Positions 1 to 8,655 of a DNA stretch of 32,597 nucleotides are shown piece by piece. A program made the translations under genes and the position numbers. The number at the start of each line of letters is the position of its first letter. Position 1 is the stretch's first letter. Below the pieces are notes generated by a model. It made no database searches and was not told the DNA's origin. It saw nothing but the letters and a program-made list of their open reading frames with translations. The stretch lies in NCBI RefSeq assembly GCF_029869545.1, contig NZ_JARWQD010000172.1:1-32597 (forward strand), in the 5' to 3' direction. This DNA comes from Nocardia wallacei (GTDB lineage: Bacteria > Actinomycetota > Actinomycetes > Mycobacteriales > Mycobacteriaceae).

Positions 1-104
1 CGGCTTTTTGGGTTACCCGTGGGGGGGGGCCAAGGGGGGGTTTTTGATTGTGCACAACCTGTATGGGGGGGGGGGGTTGGGGGGGGTGGGGGGGGGGGGG
101 GGGG
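1..104. other. Poly-G, low-complexity contig end (probable artefact)
   Basis: The first 104 bases are mostly runs of G (about 9, 7, 12, 8 and 17 in a row) separated by a few other bases, unlike the balanced high-GC sequence that begins at 105. The runs interrupt a minus-strand gene that reads normally up to this boundary. Runs of G at a contig end are a familiar result of two-colour short-read chemistry reading past the end of a fragment. I treat the stretch as sequencing or assembly noise; a true G tract is possible but less likely. Confidence 0.75.
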
Positions 105-535
105 CCGCCTCGATCGAATTCCCAATACCAGAGCGCGAATACGACGACATTGGTCAGCCAGATCGCGGCGCCGGAACCCAGCAGGACGCCGGGATTGTTG
201 CTGACTCGACCATCGATCAAGCCCATGACCAAACGGTCGACCGACCATGCCGTAATGAGGCCGAGCACGGTAGCCAGAACGAGACTGCAGATGCGCAGCC
301 AGTTCTCCTCGCGATTGATGCGGGTCGGGTTTGCCACCAGCAGCACGGCGAGCAACAGCAACTCCAGGCCGGGGCCCAGCCATTGCGGATTCGGGGTGAA
401 CTGATTCGGGAGCAGGATTTGCAGCACGATGGTCACCAGGACCGCCGCCGTGGCCATGGCCCGGGACTCGCCGGCCGTGCGGCGGGCCCAGGCGGGCACC
501 TGGTCGTCGGACTCGTCGCGGGCGGATCCGCTCAT
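105..535 (-). CDS. Four-helix membrane protein, 3' end lost in poly-G
   Basis: Reading starts at ATG 535 (MSGSARDESDDQ) and stays open for about 143 residues until the G runs. After a polar 25-residue N-terminus there are about four hydrophobic segments, near residues 27-43, 52-67, 80-98 and 118-138. The readable part ends in WYWEFDRGG, a tail I associate with small uncharacterised bacterial inner-membrane proteins, though I cannot name the family. The frame formally continues to base 1 without a stop, but the downstream residues are mostly Pro from poly-C and are not credible. The gene is divergent from the small gene at 626. Partial gene; no function is assigned. Confidence 0.6.
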
Positions 536-625
536 CCGAGCAGTATCGCCGGACGGGCGGCGCGGCCGCGGGAAACGCCACGCGTGTTGGGCCCCGGCGT
601 CTCCCGCGGGTGCCATGCTGGTGGC

Positions 626-802
626 ATGGGTGAATCCGACGACGCCTGGTACTACTGCTTGAAACACCACCGTGCCGAGCAGGGCAAACGCTGCTGGTTC
701 GCCGATCGCATGGGGCCCTACCCGGACCGGGCGACCGCGGAACGGGCACTCGAGATCGTCCGCGAACGCAACGCGCGGGCGGATGAGGCCGACGACCGCT
801 GA
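626..802 (+). CDS. 58-aa actinobacterial protein (SPOR-like fold possible)
   Basis: ATG 626 opens a 58-residue protein beginning MGESDDAWYYCLKHHRAEQG and containing a CWFADRMGPYPDRATAERAL core followed by a charged helix. The arrangement (WYYCL, then a Cys, then RMGPY and an alternating Ala/Glu/Arg helix) resembles a small family common in Mycobacterium, Nocardia and Streptomyces that is sometimes annotated as SPOR-domain protein. The frame is open upstream to position 8, but that part is a shadow of the minus-strand membrane gene, so the internal ATG is preferred. The role is unknown. It lies about 105 bp upstream of the mannosyltransferase gene in the same direction. Confidence 0.6.
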   Translation: MGESDDAWYYCLKHHRAEQGKRCWFADRMGPYPDRATAERALEIVRERNARADEADDR

Positions 803-907
803 GCTAACTCGTCCCCGTTCGCAGCGGTGGGCTACGGTTCCAAGAGCAGAATCGTGCCCGCACGCGCGGGTGAGCGGAATCGGGTCGAATCGAGCGGAGG
901 GCGACTT

Positions 908-1627
908 GTGAAGGTGACCGTGGTGGTGCCTACCTACAACGAGCGGGAGAACCTGCCGGTGGCGGTGGAGCGGCTGACCGCGCTACCGGTCTCCGACCTG
1001 CACGTCCTGGTCGTGGACGACAACTCGCCGGACGGCACCGGGGATGTCGCCGACAAGCTCGCCGCCGAACTGCCCACCGTGGTGAGCGTGCTGCACCGCA
1101 CCGAGAAGGACGGGCTCGGCCGCGCCTACATCGCCGGAATCACCAAGGCGCTCGATGAGGGCGCCGACATCGTCATCCAGATGGACGCCGATCTGTCGCA
1201 CCCGGCCGAGGTGATTCCCGCCATGCTCGACAAGCTGCAGAACTCCGACGCCGGTGTGGTGCTGGGCTCCCGCTACGTCCCGGGCGGCTCGACCGCCTCG
1301 GAGTGGAAGTGGTACCGCAAGGCGCTCTCGGCGTGGGCCAATTTCTACGTCAATCTGATTCTGCGCCTGGGCGTCAAGGACGCCACCGCCGGTTTCAAGG
1401 CGTGGAAGGCCGACACCCTGCGCGCGATCGACGTCGGCTCGATCCACAGCAACGGCTACTCCTTCCAGGTCGAGATGAACTACCGGACCATCAAGCAGGG
1501 CATCGCGATCGCCGAGGTGCCGATCCGGTTCGAGGAGCGCACCAAGGGCGCCTCCAAGATGAGCCTCAAGGTGCAGCTGGAATCCGCGCTGATGCCGTGG
1601 AAGCTGCTGTTCGGCCGCTCCGTCTGA
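908..1627 (+). CDS. ppm1: Polyprenol monophosphomannose synthase (GT2)
   Basis: A 239-aa GT-A glycosyltransferase that transfers mannose from GDP-mannose to polyprenyl phosphate at the inner face of the membrane. The product, polyprenyl-P-mannose, is the donor for lipoarabinomannan, higher PIMs and protein mannosylation. The sequence has the family opening VVVPTYNERENLP, the metal-binding QMDADLSHP (DAD about residues 96-98), GSRYVPGG, and the DPM1-type tail FEERTKGASKMS. It is close in size to the DPM1 domain; in M. tuberculosis the same domain is fused to an apolipoprotein N-acyltransferase, which is not present here. GTG 908 is chosen because GGAGGG (896-901) sits six bases upstream; longer reads from 827 have no such site. 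It converges with the acyltransferase gene, leaving a 6-base gap. Confidence 0.88.
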   Translation: MKVTVVVPTYNERENLPVAVERLTALPVSDLHVLVVDDNSPDGTGDVADKLAAELPTVVSVLHRTEKDGLGRAYIAGITKALDEGADIVIQMDADLSHPAEVIPAMLDKLQNSDAGVVLGSRYVPGGSTASEWKWYRKALSAWANFYVNLILRLGVKDATAGFKAWKADTLRAIDVGSIHSNGYSFQVEMNYRTIKQGIAIAEVPIRFEERTKGASKMSLKVQLESALMPWKLLFGRSV

Positions 1628-1633
1628 GGGGAG

Positions 1634-3088
1634 TCAGCGCGAGGGCATCGGTTCCGGGGCGGGCCAATCGAGCAGCGTGTCGACGAACAGCTGCCGGACC
1701 CGCTCGATGTCGGCATCCATATCGCCGGGATCCCAGTCGCCGACGTCGATCGGCGGCAGCACCGCCACGTCGACGGTGCCCGGGCGCACGACCGCCGAAT
1801 TGCGCCAGGCGATTTCACCCGCATTGCGGATCACCAGCGGAACGATCGGCACACCGGCCTGAACGGCGATGTGGAACGCCCCCTTCTTGAACGGGCCCAC
1901 CCGCGGCGTCAGCGATCGGGTGCCCTCCGGTGCGACGACGATCGACAGGCCGCCGCGCAGGGTTTCCACCACCGGTGCCAGCGCGGCCCGCGCGCCCGCG
2001 GTATCGGTGCGATCGATGAAGGTCGCCCCCGCGAAACGCATCAGCGGCCCGAAGACCGGATTGCGGGTGACCTCCTTCTTCACGATCCCCGTGAACCCCG
2101 ACCCCAGCACCTCGGCCAGCACCACCATGTCGAACTGGCTCTGATGATTGAACAGGAATACCGCGGGTCGCGGGGTGCGGGCGTGCTCGGCACCGGTGAT
2201 CCGCACCCGCACCCCGGTGGCGCGCAGGGTGGCACCGGCGGCGCAGCGCATCATCGCATCGGCCATCCGCTGCCGCTCCCGGGTCGGCGACTGGGCCGCC
2301 ACCCCGAGCGCCGCGCCGCCGAGCAGGGCCACGAAACCCGCTGCGGTGCGGGCGATATCGCGAGGACGGGCCGCCGCGCGGGGGCGGAAGGCCAGCTCCG
2401 GCCAGTCGCGCTCGCCCGCCTCGAGCGCCATGCGAGGGTCCGGATTCACCGCGCGCGGCCGCCCCACCAGCTCCAGCAGCGGCAGGTCCGGGGCGGCGTC
2501 GGCGTAGGCGTAGCTGTCGCGCAGCTCGAGGCGCCGCCCGGCCGCGAAGCGGCGCACCGCGTCGGCCTTTCCGCTGCGCCACAGCGGCTTGTCGTCCACG
2601 AATCCGGTGAGCACGCCGTCCTGGACGGCCATCGGGGTGTAGAGCACGTGCTCGATCCCCAGTTCCGTCGCCGCGGGCAGCACCTGGAAGCGGGTCAGGC
2701 AGGTCGCCAGGATCAGGGTGTGGCCGGCGGCCTCGTGCGCCCGGATCAGCCGCCACGCCTCCGGATACACATGGCCGTGGATCGTGCCGCGGAACAGCCG
2801 CGCGCCGAGCTCGGTGAGTTCGTCCTCCGGGCGACCGGCCCAGATGTGCATGACGCGCTGCAGGAATCGTTCGTACTCACCCTCGCCGCGGGCGCCGCGA
2901 ATGCTGGTCAGCAGGGAATCGGCCAGGGCGCGGGGAGTGTCGCGGCGGCGCAGCAGGCGCCGCAGCGCCGACCGGGGCGTGAAGCCGTGCACGACCGTGC
3001 CGCCGAAATCGAAGATCGCGGCGACCCGCGGCCCCTGCGGACCGGCGCCGACGGCGGCGACGGCCTCCTCGACCGTCCACTGAGTCAT
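1634..3088 (-). CDS. plsC: HAD-like domain fused to 1-acylglycerol-3-phosphate acyltransferase
   Basis: 484 aa in two parts. Residues 20-215 are a HAD-IB-like phosphatase domain; residues 245-470 are a PlsC acyltransferase with NHQSQFD (314-320, catalytic His315 and Asp320) and APEGTR (386-391). The second half should acylate lysophosphatidic acid to phosphatidic acid at the membrane. This fusion is typical of actinobacteria (compare Rv2483c). The HAD part keeps nucleophile Asp27, Lys174 and the Asp197/Asp201 pair, but the DxDGT motif reads DFGGT: residue 29 is Gly (GGC, 3002-3004) where the general acid/base Asp is expected. The phosphatase half may therefore be weak or only structural. ATG 3088 overlaps the plsB stop as ATGA, so the two are translationally coupled with plsB first. 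Confidence 0.87.
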   Translation of the reverse strand: MTQWTVEEAVAAVGAGPQGPRVAAIFDFGGTVVHGFTPRSALRRLLRRRDTPRALADSLLTSIRGARGEGEYERFLQRVMHIWAGRPEDELTELGARLFRGTIHGHVYPEAWRLIRAHEAAGHTLILATCLTRFQVLPAATELGIEHVLYTPMAVQDGVLTGFVDDKPLWRSGKADAVRRFAAGRRLELRDSYAYADAAPDLPLLELVGRPRAVNPDPRMALEAGERDWPELAFRPRAAARPRDIARTAAGFVALLGGAALGVAAQSPTRERQRMADAMMRCAAGATLRATGVRVRITGAEHARTPRPAVFLFNHQSQFDMVVLAEVLGSGFTGIVKKEVTRNPVFGPLMRFAGATFIDRTDTAGARAALAPVVETLRGGLSIVVAPEGTRSLTPRVGPFKKGAFHIAVQAGVPIVPLVIRNAGEIAWRNSAVVRPGTVDVAVLPPIDVGDWDPGDMDADIERVRQLFVDTLLDWPAPEPMPSR

Positions 3089-5460
3089 GACACCTCCAGC
3101 CGATTCGACGGGTCCAGGGCCGCCGCCCGCGAGATGCGGGCGCCGATCGTGCGCAGTTCCCCGGCGAAGGCGCGGCGGCGTGCCGTCAGCTCCGCGCCGT
3201 CGGAACTCGCGTCGAGCAGGCCGTGATTGTCGGCGAGTTTCAGTGCGCTGGAGAACAACTCGGACGAGACCGATTCGGGACTGTGCAGGCGCCGCTGCAA
3301 CAGCATCTGGCGGCCGACGGCCAGGCACTCGTCGATGAACTGCTTGCGGTCCTGTGCCGCCACCGCACCGTCGCGGGCGGCCAGCCGGTCGGCCACCACC
3401 AGCTGTGCGTCGAAGAACGAGCGCAACACCCGGTGCGCCATGATGAATCCGGTCTCGGTCAGCGTGGCCAGCACGTCGGCGCCGACCGTGCCGCCGGCGG
3501 TGCGTTGCTTCCAATCCTTGTCCACCAGTTGGATTTCCGCGGTCATGCGCTCGGCGAACTCGGCGCGCTCGGGGAAGAAGAACTCGAACTTCAGCAGATC
3601 GCGCAGCCGGAACGCGGTATCCCACCCCGCGCGCAGCTGCTCGCCCTCGGGCGCCTCCACCGCGGCCAGGACGGCCAGTTCGACGATGGCGCGGTTGACG
3701 AACCAGTGCACCGCGCTGTTGCGATAGAAGGCGGCCTCCAGATGCGCCCCCGCCTCGATCGAGTACACCGGCTCCAGCCCGCCGCGATAGACCGTCACCA
3801 CCTTCGCCAGCGACAGCTGCTCCAGCACGATCGCCAGCCCGTGATCGTCACGCAGCGTGTCGAGTTCGCCACCGGGCAGGCCGCTGCGCCGGATGTAGTC
3901 GCGCACCGGTTCCAGCACCCGGCGCACCTCGCCCAGGGTGAGGGCGCGCTCGTGCACGCCGAGCAGCGCGAGGGTGACCAGGGCATTGACGGTGATCGGT
4001 GTGACCTCGTTGATGCCGACGGCGACCTCGAATGCCAGCCGCTGCACCGCCTTACGCTCCCGATCGCGCTCCGGGGTACCGGCGGGGGCGCCGGGGCCCG
4101 GATCGGGGACCAGCGGATCACCGTGCGCGGCAAGGCGTTCGCGCGCCGACAGCGGAGCGCCGAAGCGCATGTACACGTGGCCCGCCGAATGTTGTTGACT
4201 GCGGATGTACCGCGCCAGCCAGGTCAGGCCCTCGGGCTTCTTGGCCCCGCCGGACTGCTCGGTGGCGATCGCGCCCAGCTCGTTGAGCCGCTCGTAGGTG
4301 ATCGACACCGGCACCAGCATGACATCGTCGACGCGGCGCGAGCGGATCGCCGCCGCAAGATAATTCAGCAGTCCGTAGCGGGGCGGGCGCAGCTTGCCGG
4401 TGCGGGTGCGGCCGCCCTCGAAGTACCACTCCAGATTGAACCGCTTGGCCAGCAGGTAGGCGAAGTACTCCTCCACCACCGCCTTGTACACCTCGTCGTC
4501 GCCGAAACTGCGGCGGATGAACACGGTTCCGGTGCGGCGCGCGATCGGCCCGATCGGCCAGAATCGCAGGTTGGCGCCGCCGATCACGTGGTTGGGTGGA
4601 AAGTCGTTGCGGGCCAGCGCATCCCCGAGCACGAAGGCGTCCACGTAGGACCGGTGGGAGGGCAGGAACACCAGCGGGTAGCGCCGGTTGAGCCGCCGCA
4701 GCCCGGCCAGCCCGGTCGGGTCGCAGTCGACCTTCCAGGTCGAGGCGTGCACCGGGCGCATGGCCTGGGTGAACAGGTCCGACACCAGTCGGCTCTGCGC
4801 CGCCACCAGTTCCCGCAGTGCCTTTTCCGCGCGCCGGTACACCTCGCGCGGGTTGGTGCCGATGTGGTCGGCGATGGCGTCGAGGCGGCGCAGGAATTCC
4901 GGCGAGTCCAGGATCTCCTCGGCGACCAGCCGGGGCACCTTGTAGCGGTCGCCGATCACGGCGCGCTCGGCCCGCTCCAGCGCGACGATCCCGGCGCGCA
5001 CGATGGCGCGGGCGAAGGTATCCGCGGTGGCGGCGACGGCGGCGTTGTTGGCGCGCAGCTCGCTGAGCCGGGCGGGCTGACCGGTGAGCACCAGATGGCG
5101 GTCCGGCGCCTTGGCGACCAGGCGACGCTGCAGCAGCCGGTGCGGCTTGCGCGGGTTGGACAGGGTGGCCATATCGGCGAAGGTGATGCGGCGCACGCCA
5201 TCTCGCTCGGGCGGCAGCCACAGCACCCGGACGGGGACCACCAGCGGGTCGTCGTGCCGCCCGACCAGCCGGACCGCCACCGGTGCCGCGTCCAGGTCGA
5301 TCTGGGTCACCGGTGCGTCGATGCCGAACTCCGCGGCGATACCGCCCTCGGCCAGCCAGCCGCCGATCAGTTCGCGTTCGGTCGGTGAGGAGGCGTCCAC
5401 CAGAGCGACCACCGAATTCGGCTCGGTCGCGGGCGGAACATCGGCGCGGTCATCGATCAT
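3085..5460 (-). CDS. plsB: Glycerol-3-phosphate 1-O-acyltransferase
   Basis: 791 aa, nearly the length of M. tuberculosis PlsB2 (789). It uses acyl-CoA or acyl-ACP to acylate sn-1 of glycerol-3-phosphate, the first step of phospholipid and triacylglycerol synthesis. Acyltransferase motifs are visible: LPSHRSYVDAF (His269, Asp274), a GTVFIRRSF block (about 311-319) and FEGGRTRTGK (348-357). A long N-terminal region and an all-helical C-terminal half surround the catalytic core, as in E. coli PlsB. ATG 5460 is preferred (GAAGGG about eight bases upstream); ATG 5475 in the same frame is possible. The stop overlaps the start of the HAD-PlsC gene (ATGA, 3085-3088), giving a two-gene unit for G3P to lysophosphatidate to phosphatidate. 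Confidence 0.9.
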   Translation of the reverse strand: MIDDRADVPPATEPNSVVALVDASSPTERELIGGWLAEGGIAAEFGIDAPVTQIDLDAAPVAVRLVGRHDDPLVVPVRVLWLPPERDGVRRITFADMATLSNPRKPHRLLQRRLVAKAPDRHLVLTGQPARLSELRANNAAVAATADTFARAIVRAGIVALERAERAVIGDRYKVPRLVAEEILDSPEFLRRLDAIADHIGTNPREVYRRAEKALRELVAAQSRLVSDLFTQAMRPVHASTWKVDCDPTGLAGLRRLNRRYPLVFLPSHRSYVDAFVLGDALARNDFPPNHVIGGANLRFWPIGPIARRTGTVFIRRSFGDDEVYKAVVEEYFAYLLAKRFNLEWYFEGGRTRTGKLRPPRYGLLNYLAAAIRSRRVDDVMLVPVSITYERLNELGAIATEQSGGAKKPEGLTWLARYIRSQQHSAGHVYMRFGAPLSARERLAAHGDPLVPDPGPGAPAGTPERDRERKAVQRLAFEVAVGINEVTPITVNALVTLALLGVHERALTLGEVRRVLEPVRDYIRRSGLPGGELDTLRDDHGLAIVLEQLSLAKVVTVYRGGLEPVYSIEAGAHLEAAFYRNSAVHWFVNRAIVELAVLAAVEAPEGEQLRAGWDTAFRLRDLLKFEFFFPERAEFAERMTAEIQLVDKDWKQRTAGGTVGADVLATLTETGFIMAHRVLRSFFDAQLVVADRLAARDGAVAAQDRKQFIDECLAVGRQMLLQRRLHSPESVSSELFSSALKLADNHGLLDASSDGAELTARRRAFAGELRTIGARISRAAALDPSNRLEVS

Positions 5461-5565
5461 GCGGGAACCCTTCATCAAGTGACGTTCCCCATTGAAGCCC
5501 GGTACCGGGCTGTCGCGCAGGCGGTTGCGGCGGAGAGTGTGCCCGCCGGCACACCGACTTCCAAG

Positions 5566-5584
5566 ACAGGTAATGCTAACCTCA
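5566..5584 (+). promoter_or_regulatory. IdeR/DtxR-like iron box 1 upstream of salicylate synthase
   Basis: The 19 bases here match the mycobacterial IdeR consensus TTAGGTTAGGCTAACCTAA at 14 positions by eye, with a strong right half (GCTAACCT). It lies about 40-55 bases before the GTG start and is followed by a second box at 5595. Iron-loaded IdeR binding here would be expected to repress transcription in iron-replete cells. Confidence 0.6.
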
Positions 5585-5594
5585 CCATTTGAAG

Positions 5595-5613
5595 TAAGGT
5601 AAGCATAACCTTG
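5595..5613 (+). promoter_or_regulatory. IdeR/DtxR-like iron box 2 abutting the ribosome binding site
   Basis: A near-palindrome (AAGGTAAGCATAACCTT core) with 13 of 19 matches to the IdeR consensus. It runs directly into the Shine-Dalgarno GGAGG at 5613-5617. Its centre is 29 bases from the centre of box 1, so two dimers could sit side by side over the promoter and transcript start of the salicylate synthase gene. Confidence 0.55.
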
Positions 5614-5621
5614 GAGGTACG

Positions 5622-6983
5622 GTGTCGACCACGGACGAGCGTGTGCTGATCGAGTATGAGGACGGTCCGGGGGCGACATCCACAACGGCGAGCCGAGCGG
5701 GGCGGGTCGAGGATCCGGCCGCGGTGGTGGCGGCGCTGGCGGCATCCGACCGGTTCGGTGAGTACGTCATGTACGAGCGGCCGGGCGAGTGGGTCTTCGC
5801 GGCCGACGCGATCGGCGGCGTCGAGCTCGACGCGCACGAACTGCGGGTCGCCTGGGACGGTCGCACCACGACGTCGCCGTGGTCGGGCCGCCCGGCGGAG
5901 GTGATCGACCGGGCGCTGGCGGCGCTGCCGCTGTCCGGGCGAAACGCCTACGGCTGGATCGGATTCGAGTTCTGTGCCTGGTCGCTGGCGGCCACCGAGC
6001 ATCTGCCGGAGCGCGCCCCGCTGGCGCACCTGATGGTTCCGCGCATCGAGGTCTGCATCGATGCGACCGGGGTGCGGATCTCCGGTGCCACCCCGGACGA
6101 GGTCGCCGACATTCACGAACTCATCGCCGCCGCACAGGGATCCGCCCTGCCGCAGGCGCGTCCGGCCGACATCACCATCGATCCCACGGCCTATCGGGAC
6201 CGGGTGGCCGCAGCGGTCGGCGAGATCCGGGACGGCAAGTACCAGAAGGTGATTCTGTCGCGCAAGGTGGATCTGCCGTTCGTGGTGGACGTGCCCGCGA
6301 CCTACCGGCTCGGCCGGGCGAACAACACACCCGCGCGGTCGTTCCTGCTGCGGCTCGGGGCGCTGCAGGCCGCCGGGTTCAGCCCGGAACTGGTGGCCTC
6401 CGTCGACGGTGACCGCGTGGTGACCACCGAACCGCTGGCCGGGACCCGGGCCTTCGGGCGCGGGCCGGAGGCCGACCGGGCGGCCCGGGCCGACCTCGTC
6501 TCCGACCCCAAGGAGATCGTGGAGCACGCGATCTCGGTGCAGACCTCGTTCGCGGAGATCGCCGCGGTCGCCGTGCCCGGCACCACCGCGGTCTCGGACT
6601 TCATGGCCGTGCGCGAGCGCGGCAGCGTGCAGCATCTGGCGTCCACCGTGCGCGGCCGCCTCGACACCGGCCGGACCTCCTGGGACGCACTGGAAATGCT
6701 GTTCCCCTCGGTCACCGCGTCCGGTATCCCGAAGCGCGACGGCGTCGACGCGGTGTTCCGGCTCGACCACGATCCCCGCGGCCTGTACTCCGGTGCGGTG
6801 GTGACGGTGTCGCCGACCGGCGCGCTGGAGGCCACCCTGGTGCTGCGGGCGATCTACCAGACCGCCGACGGTGCCTGGCTGCGCGCGGGCGCCGGTATCG
6901 TCGCCCAGTCCACCCCCGACCGGGAATTCGAGGAGACCTGCGAAAAGCTCGGCAGCGTAGCGCCTTACGTGGTCGAGGCCTGA
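5622..6983 (+). CDS. nbtS: Salicylate synthase for nocobactin-type siderophore
   Basis: 453 aa, of the MbtI/Irp9 chorismate-utilising family: chorismate to isochorismate to salicylate plus pyruvate, Mg-dependent, cytosolic. Family signatures are KYQKVILSRK (206-215), GFSPELV (252-258), EPLAGTRAFGRG (270-281), KEIVEHAISV (297-306), RERGSVQHL (331-339) and the metal-binding EFEETCEKL (435-443). The whole C-terminal half tracks M. tuberculosis MbtI closely. Start GTG 5622 has GGAGG just upstream. Two iron boxes precede it, so expression should rise in iron starvation. It converges on the salicyl-AMP ligase gene with only 15 bases between the stops. In N. farcinica, nocobactin genes are known to lie in two separate regions; this pair would be the smaller, salicylate-supplying one. 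The symbol follows that naming. Confidence 0.92.
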   Translation: MSTTDERVLIEYEDGPGATSTTASRAGRVEDPAAVVAALAASDRFGEYVMYERPGEWVFAADAIGGVELDAHELRVAWDGRTTTSPWSGRPAEVIDRALAALPLSGRNAYGWIGFEFCAWSLAATEHLPERAPLAHLMVPRIEVCIDATGVRISGATPDEVADIHELIAAAQGSALPQARPADITIDPTAYRDRVAAAVGEIRDGKYQKVILSRKVDLPFVVDVPATYRLGRANNTPARSFLLRLGALQAAGFSPELVASVDGDRVVTTEPLAGTRAFGRGPEADRAARADLVSDPKEIVEHAISVQTSFAEIAAVAVPGTTAVSDFMAVRERGSVQHLASTVRGRLDTGRTSWDALEMLFPSVTASGIPKRDGVDAVFRLDHDPRGLYSGAVVTVSPTGALEATLVLRAIYQTADGAWLRAGAGIVAQSTPDREFEETCEKLGSVAPYVVEA

Positions 6984-6998
6984 CCCCTTCCCGCGTCG

Positions 6999-8612
6999 TC
7001 AGCCCTGGGCGCGCAGCGCCTTCTTGTCGATCTTGCCGACCGCTGTGACGGGCAGCGTATCGGCCCGGCGCAGCACGTCGGGGAGCTTGTAGGTGGCCAG
7101 CCCGCGCTCGGTGAGGAACTGCTTGATCTCGGCGAGGGTGGGCAGGTCGCCGTCGGTGACGAGGATGGCGCAGACCTTCTCGCCGAGCGCGGGATCGGGC
7201 AGGCCGACCGCGGCGGCGTGGCGGACGGCCGGATGGGCGAGCAGATGCTCCTCGAGCTCGTCGCAGGAGACGTTCTCGCCGCCGCGGTTGATCACGTCCT
7301 TGATCCGGCCGGAGACGACGAGGTGCCCGCTGGGCAACCGGCGCACCAGATCGCCGCTGCGGTAGTAGCCGTCGGGGGTGAAGGCGCGGGAATTGTGTTC
7401 CGGCGCACGGTAGTAGCCGCGGATGGTGTACGGGCCGCGGGTGAGCAACTCGCCCTCCTCGCCCTCGGCCACATCGTTGCCGTCGCCGTCGACGATGCGG
7501 ACCTCGTCGGCGGGGGAGAGCGGGCGGCCCTGGGTGGTGCAGACGAGCTCGGCGTCGTCATCGAGGCGGGTGTAGTTGAGCAGGCCCTCGGCCATGCCGA
7601 ACACCTGCTGCAGGCGCACGCCCAGGGCGGGCTCCACGTCGCGGGCGTTCACCTCCGCGAGCCTGGCACCGCCGACCTGCAGCAGGCGTAGCGAGGACAG
7701 GTCGGCGGACTCCCATTCGGTTGCGGCGCACCACAGTTGCGCCAGCGGAGGCACCACCGCCGTCACCGTCACCCGGTGGTGTTCGATGGCGGCGAAGGCG
7801 GTCTCCGGGCTCGGGTCGGCGGTGAAGGCGATCGACCCGCCAGTCGCGACGACCCCCAGGATGCCGGGGCACGCCAGCGGAAAGTTGTGCGCCGCAGGCA
7901 GGCTCGCCAGGTAGACGTCGTCGGGGCCGAGCGCGCAGACCGCGGCGGAGGCGCGGGCGTTGTAGGCGTAGTCGTCGTGGGTGCGGGCGATCAGCTTGGG
8001 CAGGCCGGTGGTGCCGCCGGAGACCAGCATCAGCGCGATATCGCTCGGATCGAGGTCGGGCAGCGAACCATGGTCGCGGGCAATCGACTTCAGATCGGTG
8101 AAGGGCCCGGCGTCGCCCAGTACGAGGACGTGCCGCAGGGTGGGGACCTGTTCGGCGACCGTGGCCGCCAGCGCGCGATAGTCGAAGTCACCGGCCTGAT
8201 CGGCGACGATATATGCCACGGCACCGGACAATTCGGTGAGATGTTCGATCTCGGCGCGGCGGTGCGCGGGCAGCGTCAGCACCGCGATGGCGCCGGCGCG
8301 CAGCAGCCCGAACAGCACCGGGACGAATTCGGGCACGTTCGGCAGCTGCACCACCACCCGGTCGCCGGGCGAGATGCCCAGCGCCGCAAAGCCGTACGCC
8401 ATGCGGTCGGCCTCGGCGTCCAGCTCCGCGTAGGTGCGGGTGCTGTCCCCGGTGTGCAGGGCGGGGCGGTCGGGCCACTGCCGCGCCGCCGCGCGCAGCA
8501 GCTCCCCCAGCGGCTGTCCCGTCCAGTACCCGGCGGCGCGGTAGGCCTCGGCGAATTCGTCCGGCATCGGCACGAAGCCGTCGCGGTGATTCCTGGTGGG
8601 TGTCGCTGTCAT
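6999..8612 (-). CDS. nbtT: Salicyl-AMP ligase (aryl acid adenylation, MbtA/EntE family)
   Basis: 537 aa stand-alone adenylation enzyme of the ANL superfamily. It activates salicylate with ATP and loads it on the aryl carrier domain that starts nocobactin/mycobactin assembly. P-loop SGGTTGLPK is at 198-206, the aryl pocket AAHNFPLACPG at 240-250, YRSGDLV at 417-423, the hinge GRIKDVINRGGENVS at 435-449, and the adenylation Lys in AVGKIDKK near 527. Asn243 matches the conserved carboxylate-binding Asn of DhbE; Cys248 stands where DhbE has Ser240, the change known from salicylate-specific homologues. An IdeR box lies 44 bases upstream. ATG 8612 is preceded by GAGG. Convergent with nbtS. Confidence 0.9.
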   Translation of the reverse strand: MTATPTRNHRDGFVPMPDEFAEAYRAAGYWTGQPLGELLRAAARQWPDRPALHTGDSTRTYAELDAEADRMAYGFAALGISPGDRVVVQLPNVPEFVPVLFGLLRAGAIAVLTLPAHRRAEIEHLTELSGAVAYIVADQAGDFDYRALAATVAEQVPTLRHVLVLGDAGPFTDLKSIARDHGSLPDLDPSDIALMLVSGGTTGLPKLIARTHDDYAYNARASAAVCALGPDDVYLASLPAAHNFPLACPGILGVVATGGSIAFTADPSPETAFAAIEHHRVTVTAVVPPLAQLWCAATEWESADLSSLRLLQVGGARLAEVNARDVEPALGVRLQQVFGMAEGLLNYTRLDDDAELVCTTQGRPLSPADEVRIVDGDGNDVAEGEEGELLTRGPYTIRGYYRAPEHNSRAFTPDGYYRSGDLVRRLPSGHLVVSGRIKDVINRGGENVSCDELEEHLLAHPAVRHAAAVGLPDPALGEKVCAILVTDGDLPTLAEIKQFLTERGLATYKLPDVLRRADTLPVTAVGKIDKKALRAQG

Positions 8613-8655
8613 CGGTGCTGCCTCACGCTCACGGTGGTACTCGGGTCGCTCTTAT

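Noticed and set aside
61..104. G-quadruplex element
   Set aside because: The G runs are best explained as read artefact at the contig end.
8..625. Open plus-strand frame upstream of the 58-aa protein
   Set aside because: It begins in the poly-G artefact and lies opposite a convincing membrane protein; only the part from ATG 626 looks like a real protein.
3223..5388. A 721-residue plus-strand open frame
   Set aside because: It is a shadow of plsB, with the His/Gln/Arg-rich composition expected of antisense frames.
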